Assembly (NCBI GenBank): GCA_026196615.1
Contig: JAPHSW010000049.1
Span: forward strand, 1-64,000
Length of the DNA: 64,000 nt
Direction of reading: 5' to 3'
Origin: Gammaproteobacteria bacterium
Lineage (GTDB): Bacteria; Pseudomonadota; Gammaproteobacteria; GRL18
Shown here piece by piece: positions 20,586 to 32,215 of this stretch. The notes beneath the pieces were generated by a model, which was given only the letters and a program-made list of their open reading frames with translations, was not told where the DNA came from and searched no databases. Made by a program: the position numbers and the translations under genes. Each line of letters opens with the position of its first letter. Position 1 is the stretch's first letter.

Positions 20586-21815
20586 ATGGAATTTATCGAT
20601 AATACCCTGGCACTACAATCATTTTTTACTGTCACTTTAGCAATTATTGTTTTGTTTATTGGTAAAGGACTGAATCTGCATTTTGCCATTTTACGTGATT
20701 TCAATATTCCCGAACCTGTCGTCGGTGGCCTATTATTTTCTATCTTGTTTGCAATTGTCCATTTTACTATCGGTATTTCAATTGAATTCGATTTGAAAGC
20801 CAGAGATATTATGCTGGTCTATTTTTTTACCACGATTGGACTCAATTCAAATATCATGGATCTAGTTAAAGGTGGCAAACCTCTCATTATTCTTTTGGCA
20901 GCCACTATTTTTTATATGGTGATACAAAATATTGTAGGTATTTCTGTAGCCACCATATTTGGTCTGGAACCCATTGTAGGCATGTTAGGCGGCACGGTTT
21001 CACTTATTGGCGGGCATGGAACAGCAATTGCCTGGGCTCCCACTTTTGTAGAAAAATTTGGCATTCATAATGCTATGGAAATAGGAATTGCCTGTGCCAC
21101 ATTCGGACTAATTTTAGCCAGTTTAATGGGTGGACCTATTGCTAGCTTCCTGATAAAAAAACATAACCTAAAACCAGAACAAGTTGATGAGCAAGATGTG
21201 GGGATTTCATATGATAAGAAAAACACTCAAATTGATTATTTTTCATTTCTACATGCCATCTTAAGCATTCACTTTAGCATTATTATTGGCTTTTTTCTGA
21301 ATGAAGCCCTTGAAGATGTTGGTTTGAAACTCCCACTCTTTGTCACCTGTTTATTTGCCGGTATTATCATTAGTAGTTTCATTACCCCTAAACTATCCAA
21401 AAAATTCAGCTGGTTGGATTGGCATACAAGAAAAACAGCCATGGCATTAATTGCTGATATTTCACTGGGCATATTTCTATCCATGTCACTAATGAGTATG
21501 CAATTATGGGTTATCGTTGATCTTGCAGGCCCTATTTTAGCCATTATTACTGCCCAATTTGTTGTTGCAGCATCAATCACTTTATTTATTATTTTCAAAA
21601 TCATGGGAAAAACCTATGATGCAGCCGTTATTTGTTCAGGTTTTGGCGGTATTTCACTGGGTTCAACAGCAACGGCTATGGCTAACATGACAGCAGTCAC
21701 TCAGCGCTATGGTGCTTCTCATCTGGCATTTGTCATTGTACCGCTGGTCTGTGCATTTTTTGTCGATCTCGTTAATGTTGTTCTAATACAAACGTTATTA
21801 GGCTATTTTAGTTAA
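20586..21815 (+). CDS. gltS: Sodium/glutamate symporter
   Basis: GKGLNLHFAILRDFNIPEPVVGGL; GGTVSLIGGHGTAIAWAP; GFGGISLGSTATAMANM. Confidence 0.93.
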   Translation: MEFIDNTLALQSFFTVTLAIIVLFIGKGLNLHFAILRDFNIPEPVVGGLLFSILFAIVHFTIGISIEFDLKARDIMLVYFFTTIGLNSNIMDLVKGGKPLIILLAATIFYMVIQNIVGISVATIFGLEPIVGMLGGTVSLIGGHGTAIAWAPTFVEKFGIHNAMEIGIACATFGLILASLMGGPIASFLIKKHNLKPEQVDEQDVGISYDKKNTQIDYFSFLHAILSIHFSIIIGFFLNEALEDVGLKLPLFVTCLFAGIIISSFITPKLSKKFSWLDWHTRKTAMALIADISLGIFLSMSLMSMQLWVIVDLAGPILAIITAQFVVAASITLFIIFKIMGKTYDAAVICSGFGGISLGSTATAMANMTAVTQRYGASHLAFVIVPLVCAFFVDLVNVVLIQTLLGYFS

Positions 21816-22028
21816 AATCAGGTATTCTATGAGAATATCTTCTAAGAAGCAGGTTAAAGCTATTAGTTTTAATTAAGATCATTCGTTAATTATTTGAATT
21901 TTGGATAAATCAGTAAATCACAAATTTCTTATAGTAATAAAATCTATCCTTCATCCCTTGATTAGAGAGCATTCATCAACCATCTTTAAAGTAAACAAAA
22001 AGAAAAATAAGTATGAGGTTGTAGAAAA

Positions 22029-22217
22029 ATGCCTAATTTAATCGATGTAAAATCAACAAAGAAGGAAGACAAAAACTACTGTATTGATTTCCATGGCGCA
22101 ACTTTTATCAATAGAGTTGGCCAGGAGGTTGCTATAACAGAAGAAATGGTTGAAGAAGCTTGTCAACAATATTTAGATGATAGCGCCATGACACCCTATT
22201 TGTTACATTCTGCTTAA
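22029..22217 (+). CDS. Small protein resembling PA1571-type proteins
   Basis: 62 aa with DFHGATFINRVGQEVAITEEMVEEACQQ; gagg-like RBS upstream. Confidence 0.55.
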   Translation: MPNLIDVKSTKKEDKNYCIDFHGATFINRVGQEVAITEEMVEEACQQYLDDSAMTPYLLHSA

Positions 22218-22324
22218 ACACTCACTGCATATAGCGTTTCTGACTTGATTTAAGATTTCAGGTTGCTTGAGTAAATCTCAATCTATTACAATAGAACACT
22301 TCATTCAAGTCAGGAAGTTATTAC

Positions 22325-23398
22325 GTGTCAAACAAACAGAACTCACCATCAGCTTCTCCTTCTCACCTTAGTATCATCCGTCCTGATGACTGGCATTTAC
22401 ATGTTCGAGATAATGAAGGGCTTAAAGCTGTCGTCCCTTTTACTGCAAAGCAATGTGGTCGTGCGATTATTATGCCCAATCTGACGCCACCAGTAACAAC
22501 AACAGATCAAGCCAGAGTTTATCAACAAGCCATTCTGGATGCCGCTGGCAAACAATCTTCATTTCAGCCATTAATGACTTTGTATCTGACGGATAGTACT
22601 CCAGCTCAGGAAATTCAAACAGCAATGGAAAGTGGGATTATTTCTGCCGTTAAACTATATCCTGCTGGAGCAACAACTAATTCTGATGCCGGTGTCACTG
22701 ATATCCGTAAATGTTATCAAACATTAGAAATGATGCAGAAACTGGGCTTACCATTGCTTGTTCATGGAGAAGTCACCAGTCACGACATTGATATTTTCGA
22801 TCGTGAAAAACAATTCATCGATCAACGACTTGAATCTCTGATTAAAGATTTTCCAGAATTAAAAGTGGTCTTTGAACACATTACCACAGCAGATGCCGCT
22901 AACTTTGTCATTGAAAGTTCACCGAATATAGCAGCTACAATTACAGCTCATCATTTATTGATGAATCGTAACGATATGTTGGTTGGTGGAATTAAGCCCC
23001 ACCATTATTGTTTGCCCGTTCTGAAGCGCGAAACTCATCGCAAGGCACTGGTTAAAGCAGCTATATCTGGTAATAATAAATTCTTTATGGGTACTGATAG
23101 TGCCCCTCATAGTAAACATAATAAAGAAACAGCCTGTGGTTGTGCAGGTATGTTTACTGCTTTTGCAGCAATAGAACTCTATGCTGAAGCATTTGATGAA
23201 GCGGGCGCACTCGACAAATTAGAACAATTTTCCAGTTTAAATGGTCCTTTATTTTACGGTCTTGATGCAAATAGTGATAAAATCACCCTCCGGCGTGAAG
23301 AATGGACAGTTCCTGACTCCTACCAGTTTGGTGATGACGTTGTTATCCCGTTAAGAGCAGGCCAAACAATCAATTGGAAATTGGTTTCAGAAAGTTAA
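22325..23398 (+). CDS. pyrC: Dihydroorotase
   Basis: [43 protein letters not shown] start. Confidence 0.96.
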   Translation: MSNKQNSPSASPSHLSIIRPDDWHLHVRDNEGLKAVVPFTAKQCGRAIIMPNLTPPVTTTDQARVYQQAILDAAGKQSSFQPLMTLYLTDSTPAQEIQTAMESGIISAVKLYPAGATTNSDAGVTDIRKCYQTLEMMQKLGLPLLVHGEVTSHDIDIFDREKQFIDQRLESLIKDFPELKVVFEHITTADAANFVIESSPNIAATITAHHLLMNRNDMLVGGIKPHHYCLPVLKRETHRKALVKAAISGNNKFFMGTDSAPHSKHNKETACGCAGMFTAFAAIELYAEAFDEAGALDKLEQFSSLNGPLFYGLDANSDKITLRREEWTVPDSYQFGDDVVIPLRAGQTINWKLVSES

Positions 23399-23458
23399 CT
23401 ATTTTAGCTTTCAATAGCTAATACTTAGATTACACATTTTATACAACTAAAGATAAAC

Positions 23459-24130
23459 ATGGCAAAAACCAAGAAAAAAATCAAAGAAGACATACCCGCA
23501 ACAGGAATTGCAGCAAGGTTCAGAGGTTTTTTACCCGTTGTTATCGATGTTGAGACAGCTGGCTTCAACCATAAGACAGATGCCCTGCTTGAAGTGGCTG
23601 CCACTTTACTGCGCATGGATGAACAAGGCGATCTGATTTGCTGTGAAACCTATGCTTACAATGTTGAACCATTTAAGGGAGCTAACCTGGATCCTGCAGC
23701 ACTTAAATTCACTGGCATTAATCCATTTAACCCATTTCGAATGAATAAGCCTGAAGACTTTGTCCTAAAAGAAATCTTTCGCCCCATTCGTAGCGAATTA
23801 AAAGAAACTGGCTGCACTCGTGCTATTTTAGTGGGGCATAACCCCACATTCGATCTTAATTTTCTTAATGCAGCAATTGACCGTAATCAAATAAAGCGAA
23901 ATCCCTTCCATAAGTTCAGTACCTTTGACACTGCAACTCTGGGAGGACTGGCTTATGGGCAAACAGTTTTATCTCGTGCTGCTCAGGCATCAGGTATGGA
24001 ATGGGATGATGAATGTGCACATTCTGCTAAATATGATACAGAACAAACTGCTGAATTATTTTGTCGAATAATCAATCGTTGGCATAAACTTGAACGCCTG
24101 GAAAAGTCTCTGGCAGATGAACAACTCTAA
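23459..24130 (+). CDS. rnt: Ribonuclease T
   Basis: RFRGFLPVVIDVETAGFNHKTDALLEVAA; LVGHNPTFDLNFLNAAI; CAHSAKYDTEQTAELF. Confidence 0.95.
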   Translation: MAKTKKKIKEDIPATGIAARFRGFLPVVIDVETAGFNHKTDALLEVAATLLRMDEQGDLICCETYAYNVEPFKGANLDPAALKFTGINPFNPFRMNKPEDFVLKEIFRPIRSELKETGCTRAILVGHNPTFDLNFLNAAIDRNQIKRNPFHKFSTFDTATLGGLAYGQTVLSRAAQASGMEWDDECAHSAKYDTEQTAELFCRIINRWHKLERLEKSLADEQL

Positions 24131-24170
24131 CTTTAAGCAATAGGCAACAACCTAAACAGGAATATTTTAA

Positions 24171-26426
24171 ATGCTGGCAAAATTTTTTGCCCAACTCTTT
24201 AATCACAAGAAAACTCCAGCCATTCTTGGTTTATTGCTTGTCGGCTCACTGCTATATGTTGACATGACCGATAACCGTGCTGTAAACATATTACTCAATC
24301 GTTTTGAATGGCTAGTTTATGATTATCGAATGCAATTGACCCATTATTCCGTTGCTCCTGCACATAAAAAAATTGTCATTATCAATATTGATGATAAATC
24401 ACTTCAGAAACAGGGCCGTTGGCCATGGTCACGCGAAACACTTGCAGACCTGACACAAAAAATAATTGATCTTGGAGTTAATGTCGTTGCTTTTGACATT
24501 CAATTTTCAGAAAAAGAAAGCATTCGCTCCCCTTATCTTAATCAACGAATTAAGCAGCTTAAACAAGAAGGAAAAGATGAGCTGGCTAAAGAATTACTTA
24601 GTATCATCTCCAGTAATTATGGAGATAAAAAGCTAGCACAAATTTTTTCTGAAAATGATGTAGTCCTTGGTTTCACATTTCACTCCAACCCCAATAGCTT
24701 CACTTCAGGGACATTACCAGAAGCAACCCATTTTCTACCAGAGGATACTCGTTTTTATCAGCACATGGAAAAAATGCTGGGCTATTCTGTTCCCATTGAT
24801 ATTCTAAATCAGCAAGAACAAGATCATGAACAACAAACCTTCAATGGCTTTATTAATGCCTCTACTGACGCAGACGGGACAATTCGTAAAAGCAAATTAT
24901 TTCTTAATTATCAAGATAAACTCTATGCTTCTTTATCACTTGAAAGTGTACGTTTAAATTTACTTGCCGATCAGTTATTTGTTAAAACATATAACGAGGA
25001 ATTAGCTTATTTTTCTTTTGCTAAAGGTGAAGAAAATTTTATTCCCGTTCAACGTGATGGTAGTATTTTAATTCCATATCGTGGCACTTATGGCAGTTTC
25101 GAATATATTTCTGCTATTGATATTCTTGAAGGCAAAGTAAGCAATCCAGGAACCTGGGAAATTGCCCTTATTGGTTCTGCAGCCCCTTCATTATTTGACA
25201 GCCATTCCACGCCTGTACAACAACATTTCCCTGGGATTGAAATACAGGCTAACATTATTGCTGGTTTATTAGATAATCATTTTCCGGTCAAACCCGAATG
25301 GAACTACTTATACAATGACTTATTTATTTTTCTTGTAGGAGGCTTACTGGCCCTCATTTTTCCGCACCTTTCTCCATCTAAACAATTAACAATATCTCTG
25401 TTATTTATAGCCTCTATCATTAGTCTGGATTTTTATTTTTGGAAAACTCATTATTATGCATTAGACTCAGTATTACCCCTTTTAACATTGATTGTTTTAA
25501 CTCTTTTCAATGTCAGTTATGGTTTTCTCAAAGAATTCAATAAACGTCGTTCAATGCAACAAATGTTTGGTCAATATATCCCACCACAACTGGTTGAACA
25601 GATGAGTAAGACCAATGAAAGTTTTGGTTTTGATGGAGAACGTCGAGTGATGACAGTACTATTTGCTGATATTCGAAACTTCACCAGCCTATCTGAATCG
25701 TTATCTGCCAATGAGCTAAAAAATATGCTCAATGCTTATTTCACTCCAATGACTGAAATTATTTTCAATGGTCATGGCACAATCGATAAATATGTGGGAG
25801 ATATGATTATGGCTTTTTGGGGAGCCCCATTACATGATAAAGAACATGCTCTTAATGCCACTACAGCGGCTTTAAAAATGCTTGAAACCACAGAACAATT
25901 AAAGCCAGAATTTAAAAAAATGGGATTTCCTGAAGTTTCTATTGGAGTGGGTTTAAATACAGGAGAAATGAACGTTGGAAACATGGGGTCAAGTTATCGC
26001 AAAGCTTATACTGTATTAGGCGATCATGTCAATCTCGGTTCACGTCTGGAAGGTTTAACAAAAAACTATGGTGTCAAACTCATTATCTCAGAATATACCT
26101 ATCAACAAATAAAAGATATTTATGCTGCCCGTATGTTGGATAAAGTCCGCGTTAAAGGAAGAGCCGAAGCACTTTCAATTTATGAGCCCATCGCAACCTA
26201 TCACTCTCTTAGTGATGAAGAAACCATCTGGCAAAATGCTTATCAACAAGCAATTGAAAGATACTATCTCATGCATTGGGGCCTGGCACTAAAAAACTTT
26301 GAATCATTACTTGAAAAAAGACCTGATGATAAAACTGTTCAGATCTATATCGAACGCTGTCAAGATTATTTAATTGAAGCACCTGAGGAAAATTGGGATG
26401 GGATTTACACCCACCTTAGTAAATAA
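24171..26426 (+). CDS. CHASE2 domain adenylate/guanylate cyclase
   Basis: N-terminal CHASE2 (KKIVIINIDDKSLQKQGRWPWSRETLADL), three TMs, cyclase domain RRVMTVLFADIRNFTSLSE...YVGDMIMAFWGAP. Confidence 0.93.
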   Translation: MLAKFFAQLFNHKKTPAILGLLLVGSLLYVDMTDNRAVNILLNRFEWLVYDYRMQLTHYSVAPAHKKIVIINIDDKSLQKQGRWPWSRETLADLTQKIIDLGVNVVAFDIQFSEKESIRSPYLNQRIKQLKQEGKDELAKELLSIISSNYGDKKLAQIFSENDVVLGFTFHSNPNSFTSGTLPEATHFLPEDTRFYQHMEKMLGYSVPIDILNQQEQDHEQQTFNGFINASTDADGTIRKSKLFLNYQDKLYASLSLESVRLNLLADQLFVKTYNEELAYFSFAKGEENFIPVQRDGSILIPYRGTYGSFEYISAIDILEGKVSNPGTWEIALIGSAAPSLFDSHSTPVQQHFPGIEIQANIIAGLLDNHFPVKPEWNYLYNDLFIFLVGGLLALIFPHLSPSKQLTISLLFIASIISLDFYFWKTHYYALDSVLPLLTLIVLTLFNVSYGFLKEFNKRRSMQQMFGQYIPPQLVEQMSKTNESFGFDGERRVMTVLFADIRNFTSLSESLSANELKNMLNAYFTPMTEIIFNGHGTIDKYVGDMIMAFWGAPLHDKEHALNATTAALKMLETTEQLKPEFKKMGFPEVSIGVGLNTGEMNVGNMGSSYRKAYTVLGDHVNLGSRLEGLTKNYGVKLIISEYTYQQIKDIYAARMLDKVRVKGRAEALSIYEPIATYHSLSDEETIWQNAYQQAIERYYLMHWGLALKNFESLLEKRPDDKTVQIYIERCQDYLIEAPEENWDGIYTHLSK

Positions 26427-26434
26427 TTTTCATT

Positions 26435-28246
26435 ATGCTATTCTTTCACAAAATTATAAACCTCAATTATATTAAACAATTATTAATAATTATTATAAGT
26501 TTTTTTCTTTGTTTAATTTTTTATACCAACATACATGCGAAGACACCATCAACACAGCTTAAAGTAGAAATTATTATCACAGGTATCGATGGCGAATTAA
26601 AAAAAAATGCTTTAGATTATATTGAACTAAAAAAAAGCTTAAATGATCCTCATTTTTCTGAGGTCTGGCTAAAAAAATTACACAAAAAAGCTGATAAGAA
26701 TATTTCTGATGCTCTACAACCGTTTGGTTATTATCAAGTTAAGGTTAATAGTAAGCTTGAAAAAAAATCAACAAACAACTGGCAGGCAACCTATTCAGTG
26801 ACCCCTGGTGCACTCGTAAGAATAATTGATCCTGAGATAATTATTGAAGGCCCTGGTAAAAATGATCCCAATGTTATATCTCTCATTGCAAATTTCCCCA
26901 TCAAGCATGGAGATTCATTGCACCATAACAATTATGATACAGCAAAAGAAAAGCTCATTTCTGACATTGGTCGATTGGGATATACACAAATAAAAACACA
27001 ACAAAGCAAAGTCATCGTCAATCCCCAAAAAAATACCGCTAAACTAAACATCAATCTATTAAGTGGTGAAAAATATTCTCTTGGTCACTTCTATTTCCAT
27101 CAAGATTTTCTTCATGAGGAATTTATTCGCTCTTATATAAAAGATATTAAAAAAGGTGAACCACTATCACAGGAAAATTTATTGGAGCTACAAAATGCTC
27201 TACTCAATTCAGCATACTTTTCCTCGGTTAATATCAAACCTGATTTTAGTCGAGAAGAGAATAATCAAGTCCCTATTGATATCACATTAAAGCCTGCAAA
27301 GAGACATAAATTTTCATTAGGTGCAGGTTATGATACAGAAATTGAAGCCAATGTGAGTTTTCGTTGGCAACATAGGCGCTTAAATAAATACGGTCATAAT
27401 AGTGATGTAATGACTAAACTCTCTTCTAAAAAAAGTGTTTTACAAGGTGCTTACTGGATTCCTGTTGGTGATCCGAGTAAGGACAAAATTGGTATCATTT
27501 CAAAATTTGAAACAGAAGATACTGATAATACTGATCGAGATACTTTTGATCTGGAAACAGGTTACTGGTTCAACTGGAAAAACTGGAGTACAAGCTTATT
27601 TACAGAATATAAGTATGAAGAGTTTACCAGCGGTGATGAACCAGAAATCAATACAGAATTATTAAGTTTAGGCGCTAGAATTGAACAAACTCATTTTGAA
27701 AAAGCACTTTTTCCTAGAAAGGGCTGGGCACTTTTTGCTGAAATTCGAGGTGCAAATGCTGGCCTTCTATCTGATATTGACTACACTCGTTTGTATCTAA
27801 AGTCACGTCTATTACTGCCAATAATAGATAATGGTCGACTCATATTGCGTACTGAATTTGGTTTTGCTGAAACCAGTGACTTTGATCAATATCCTTCTTC
27901 ACTGAGATTTTATGCCGGTGGAGATCAAAGTGTAAGAGGTTATAAATGGAAAGCACTTGGTCCCAAGGATAAAGAAGATAACGTTATTGGTGGACGCAAC
28001 GTACTGACAGGTAGTATTGAATACAATCATCAGGTCTCAGAAAAATGGGTCATTGCAGGTTTCTTAGACGCGGGGAATGCTTATAATGATGAGTTAGATA
28101 AAGTATATTCTGGCGCTGGTTTTGGTGCACGCTGGATTGCTCCTTTTGGTTTGGTCAGAACTGATTTGGGATTCCCCTTACAATCAGATGATGACATTAG
28201 TGATGATAATGTTGTTTTATATTTTGGTTTTGAAGTCACCTTATGA
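26435..28246 (+). CDS. tamA: Autotransporter assembly complex Omp85 protein TamA
   Basis: POTRA domains, FFAGGDQSVRGY-like FYAGGDQSVRGYKWKALGP, C-terminal FGFEVTL; upstream of tamB. Confidence 0.9.
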   Translation: MLFFHKIINLNYIKQLLIIIISFFLCLIFYTNIHAKTPSTQLKVEIIITGIDGELKKNALDYIELKKSLNDPHFSEVWLKKLHKKADKNISDALQPFGYYQVKVNSKLEKKSTNNWQATYSVTPGALVRIIDPEIIIEGPGKNDPNVISLIANFPIKHGDSLHHNNYDTAKEKLISDIGRLGYTQIKTQQSKVIVNPQKNTAKLNINLLSGEKYSLGHFYFHQDFLHEEFIRSYIKDIKKGEPLSQENLLELQNALLNSAYFSSVNIKPDFSREENNQVPIDITLKPAKRHKFSLGAGYDTEIEANVSFRWQHRRLNKYGHNSDVMTKLSSKKSVLQGAYWIPVGDPSKDKIGIISKFETEDTDNTDRDTFDLETGYWFNWKNWSTSLFTEYKYEEFTSGDEPEINTELLSLGARIEQTHFEKALFPRKGWALFAEIRGANAGLLSDIDYTRLYLKSRLLLPIIDNGRLILRTEFGFAETSDFDQYPSSLRFYAGGDQSVRGYKWKALGPKDKEDNVIGGRNVLTGSIEYNHQVSEKWVIAGFLDAGNAYNDELDKVYSGAGFGARWIAPFGLVRTDLGFPLQSDDDISDDNVVLYFGFEVTL

Positions 28247-31200
28247 TTCCTTCTTTTTTTAAAAAAATCATACTCCTAATTTTAAGTTTATTTTTACTAA
28301 TTCAAGTCACCGTTTTTTTATTAATTGGAACAGATAGAGGTTTCCGTTTTATGTTGGATATGCTACAGGACATAAGTTCTAATAGCATTCAATTTACAAA
28401 GGTATCCGGGAACCTAATAGACTCATTTATAATCACAGATCTCCAATATCATGATGATGCCTTGGCACTTAGTAGTCATAATTTTCTTTTTAATTGGGAG
28501 CCCAAAGACATATTTAGTGGGAAAATAACAATTAATCAAATTGATGCTTCAGGCCTTAATATCACCCAATTAACACCTGACATTAAAAATGACAAAAATT
28601 CACAAAGCTCTTCCCCTCTCTCACAACTACCTGAAATTAAATTGCCCTTTGAAGTCTTTTTAAAACAAATTAAGCTTTCTGATATAAACTATTCTTTAGC
28701 ACCCAACACTCAGCCTCAACATATAGAAAGTATTTATCTCAAAGCTGACTTTATTAATTCTCGACTGAGTATCCATCAACTCTCCATTTCAGCACCTTTA
28801 CCACTTGAACCAGATTCTTCTGTTGAAAACTTAAGTTTAGAGAATCAAAATTTTGAAGACATTGCACAAGTTCAGATTCAAGGACATGCTGATCTACTTA
28901 ATGATTATCCTCTTACTTTACAATCGAATATTACACTTGATTTAGCAAACCTCATGGCTTCACTTCATCAGCCAAAAACTCCCCACAATGAATCAAAATT
29001 ATTCCTCAAAGGTGAAGTTGCTGGCAGTCTTTCTCAATTAGACATCACCCAAAAAATTACTGGTTTCCTTGAAGTTTCAATGTTGACACAAATCAATCAT
29101 TTACTCGGAGACATGAAATGGAATACTGAACTTCACATTTTAAAACTTCCTGTAAAGCTTCTAACTGCACAAAATCAATCTGACTTTAGCAAAGCAATAC
29201 TTACAGCTCAGCTCACCGCTTCTGGTGATTTAAATCAAGCCACAACTGAAATTCAAGCACACCTTCTTGAAATGAGTCCCATAGACTCGCTACAAGTCAA
29301 TACAACACTTAATTGGCAAGATGCAATTAAATGGCAGGCAAACATACAGACAAAAAAAATTAATCCAGGTATTGTCCATCAAGATTGGTCCGGCTCACTG
29401 GATCTGGACTTACGCTCTGATGGACAGTTATCTGAAGATCAACTCAGTATCAATATTTATTTAGACAGACTCAATGGCCATTTAAGAGAAAAAACCGTGG
29501 ATGGCGGGGGTGCATTCCATATTAATAATAACACTGTGAGTATTGATCAGCTATTTCTCTCCAGTGGTGATGCTAAATTCAATGCAAATGGAAAGCTTGA
29601 CAATTTTGGAGAAAAAGTCAATTTAAACTGGTTTTTAGATATCAAACAATTATCTGATCTACTCCCAGATGCACAAGGCAGCGTCATTGGACAAGGCAAT
29701 ATTGATGGGGTACTTAATCATAATAAAGGACAATACCCTATTGCTAATGCTCAACTTAAATTGGCCAATATTGATTACCAATTAAATCATTTGAATCATG
29801 CGGACATACAAGTCAGCCTCAATATAGATCCAACACAACCATCAAATATAGAATTAAGTGCCAAATCTCTCGTCATTGATTCACAAGAAATAAAACACTT
29901 GGAGTTAGATTTAAAAGGTCCCCTGAAAAAACACCAACTTAAAATAATGGCACAACATGATTTCGCAAACTTAGCTCTGGGAGCTAATGGCCAATTTGAT
30001 ATTGAATCTCTTAATTGGACGGGACAAATTAAGCAATTTGATTTTGATGGTCCAGAATTGGGCCAGTGGCAACAACAAACTCCAGCTGAGTTTATCGCAG
30101 GAAAAGATAAAATATCTTTATCACCTCTTTGTCTAGTTGATATTTCTCCAGACAAGAACTCTCAGGACATTTCAAAAAAAACAGCCGCTACATTATGCAC
30201 ACAACTGGATTGGGCCATAATTGAAAAGAACTTTGAGAAACAAAGTAAAACACAAGCAAAAGGTCAGGCCAGTATCCAATTAAAGCAACTCTCTTTTGAA
30301 CGAATAAAAGCTCACATTCCTGAAGAAATTACAAACTTAACAGGTAAGATGAATATTAAAGCGTATGTTGATTTAGGCCCACAATTACTCGCCAATATAA
30401 AAGCTGATATTGAGCCCGGAGAACTTTCTTTTCAATCATTAAGCCAACAGACCATTAAACTCCCTCACCGCAATGGTTTATTAACAGCAAACTACAATAA
30501 ACAACAACTTGATGCTCAATGGAATATTGAAGTGGGCCCACATAGTATTGATGGCCAGATAAAGATTCCAAGAAAAGACATTGAAATAAATCCCACTATA
30601 GCTCCGATAAAGGGTAATATCGATATTGACATTAAAGACTTAAACCTTTTGACTCTCATCGTGCCACAAGTCAGTGATGCCAGTGGTTATTTATTAGCTA
30701 AATTGACACTCGATGGTCAGTTAAATTCACCACGCCTGTCAGGTCATGCAAATTTTGTTGCCGATGACCTGAGTCTTCACGATGCAGGTATTCGGATTAC
30801 TAAAACCAATATTAGCCTTCAGGATAAACAGAATGGACAAGCACTTATGCTGCTTGGAAAACTACATTCAGGAGATGGTCAACTTGATCTTAATGGTTTA
30901 ATCACACTCGATGCCGATCAAGGATGGCCGATTAGTCTTGAACTCAAAGGTGAAAATTTCCTGGCTATGAACACACCTGATATTTATGCAGTGATATCAC
31001 CCGATATTCAATTTCACCAAGAAAAAAGCTTGATGCACTTAAAAGGTAATATTCTACTTCCTGAGGCCACATTCTCCCCTTCAACCATACCAGAAGGTAG
31101 TGTCAGTGTTTCCTCAGATGTCGAAGTATTAGGAACCGAAAAAGTCCCTCCAGCAAATATTGATCTTAATATTAACCTTGCTCTTGGCAGTCCGGATCAA

Positions 31201-31752
31201 AGCAAGAAGGTCAAACTGGATGCCTTTGGACTCAAAACTAACCTGTCCGGAAATTTAACCATCAATCAACGCCCTCAACAGCTCATGACAGCTCATGGAG
31301 AACTGAATTTAAAGGATGGAACCTATCGAGCCTATGGCCAGGATCTGACTATTGACAAAGGCAGTATTTTTTATGCTGGGGGTTATATAGATAACCCTGG
31401 TATAAAGTTAACAGCATCACGATACATTAGCGATACCACCGTAGGCATTAAAGTATCTGGTTCAGCAAGAAAACCTAAAGTAAACACATTTTCTGATGAT
31501 CCAAACCTGGCGACTAAAGATATTATTGCAATGATGCTGACGGGGCAAAAAGTCAATAACATGGAAAATGCCAAAATATATGCTGGAACCGAAATTAGTG
31601 AGGGCTTGAGCGTTGGAGTTAATGCAGGAATGGGTGATGAAGGCAGTGAGTTTGTCACTCGATATAAGCTCACGGATAAAATTCAACTTGAAGGAACCAG
31701 TAGTGCAACAAAAAGTGGCGGCAGTGTCATTTATACTTTTGAAGTAGAATAA
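28243..31752 (+). CDS. tamB: Translocation and assembly module subunit TamB
   Basis: AsmA-like N-terminus, DUF490 C-terminus (ELNLKDGTYRAYGQDLTIDKGSIFYAGGYIDNPGIKLTASR...TSSATKSGGSVIYTFEVE); 4-nt overlap with tamA. Confidence 0.92.
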   Translation: MIPSFFKKIILLILSLFLLIQVTVFLLIGTDRGFRFMLDMLQDISSNSIQFTKVSGNLIDSFIITDLQYHDDALALSSHNFLFNWEPKDIFSGKITINQIDASGLNITQLTPDIKNDKNSQSSSPLSQLPEIKLPFEVFLKQIKLSDINYSLAPNTQPQHIESIYLKADFINSRLSIHQLSISAPLPLEPDSSVENLSLENQNFEDIAQVQIQGHADLLNDYPLTLQSNITLDLANLMASLHQPKTPHNESKLFLKGEVAGSLSQLDITQKITGFLEVSMLTQINHLLGDMKWNTELHILKLPVKLLTAQNQSDFSKAILTAQLTASGDLNQATTEIQAHLLEMSPIDSLQVNTTLNWQDAIKWQANIQTKKINPGIVHQDWSGSLDLDLRSDGQLSEDQLSINIYLDRLNGHLREKTVDGGGAFHINNNTVSIDQLFLSSGDAKFNANGKLDNFGEKVNLNWFLDIKQLSDLLPDAQGSVIGQGNIDGVLNHNKGQYPIANAQLKLANIDYQLNHLNHADIQVSLNIDPTQPSNIELSAKSLVIDSQEIKHLELDLKGPLKKHQLKIMAQHDFANLALGANGQFDIESLNWTGQIKQFDFDGPELGQWQQQTPAEFIAGKDKISLSPLCLVDISPDKNSQDISKKTAATLCTQLDWAIIEKNFEKQSKTQAKGQASIQLKQLSFERIKAHIPEEITNLTGKMNIKAYVDLGPQLLANIKADIEPGELSFQSLSQQTIKLPHRNGLLTANYNKQQLDAQWNIEVGPHSIDGQIKIPRKDIEINPTIAPIKGNIDIDIKDLNLLTLIVPQVSDASGYLLAKLTLDGQLNSPRLSGHANFVADDLSLHDAGIRITKTNISLQDKQNGQALMLLGKLHSGDGQLDLNGLITLDADQGWPISLELKGENFLAMNTPDIYAVISPDIQFHQEKSLMHLKGNILLPEATFSPSTIPEGSVSVSSDVEVLGTEKVPPANIDLNINLALGSPDQSKKVKLDAFGLKTNLSGNLTINQRPQQLMTAHGELNLKDGTYRAYGQDLTIDKGSIFYAGGYIDNPGIKLTASRYISDTTVGIKVSGSARKPKVNTFSDDPNLATKDIIAMMLTGQKVNNMENAKIYAGTEISEGLSVGVNAGMGDEGSEFVTRYKLTDKIQLEGTSSATKSGGSVIYTFEVE

Positions 31753-31854
31753 ATTAAAAAATGTGTAATTATTACTCAAAAAACCATATTTCGACCTTTT
31801 TAAGCCCTTTTTTATGAATTAGTTTTAATTTTATTAATTTTTTTTCAAATATCT

Positions 31855-31883
31855 TTGGATTTTTTCAAAAAATAGGTTATAGT
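31855..31883 (+). promoter_or_regulatory. Sigma-70 promoter of the cold-shock gene
   Basis: TTGGAT-N17-TATAGT; leaves about 120 nt of 5'UTR. Confidence 0.65.
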
Positions 31884-32011
31884 CAGCCTGTCCGCATTGG
31901 CTCTAGCTGGCTTTCTTAGATTTTTAAAACCTTTTATTACATCTCTGAATTCTCAACGCGTCACAAGCACAATGTAATGTTTATAATTTAGTTAGTTTTA
32001 GGATTTAAAAA

Positions 32012-32215
32012 ATGAGTACTGGTACAGTAAAATGGTTTAACGAATCTAAGGGTTTTGGCTTTATTAAACCAGATGATGGCGGTGATGATGTTTTTGTTCA
32101 CTTTCGTGCAATCGTTGGTGAAGGCTTCAAGACACTTGCAGAAGGTCAAAACGTAAACTTTGAAATTGAGCAGAGCCCTAAAGGCCCTCAAGCGGTTCAA
32201 GTTCAACCGCAGTAA
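32012..32215 (+). CDS. Cold-shock protein, CspA family
   Basis: [32 protein letters not shown]. Confidence 0.97.
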   Translation: MSTGTVKWFNESKGFGFIKPDDGGDDVFVHFRAIVGEGFKTLAEGQNVNFEIEQSPKGPQAVQVQPQ

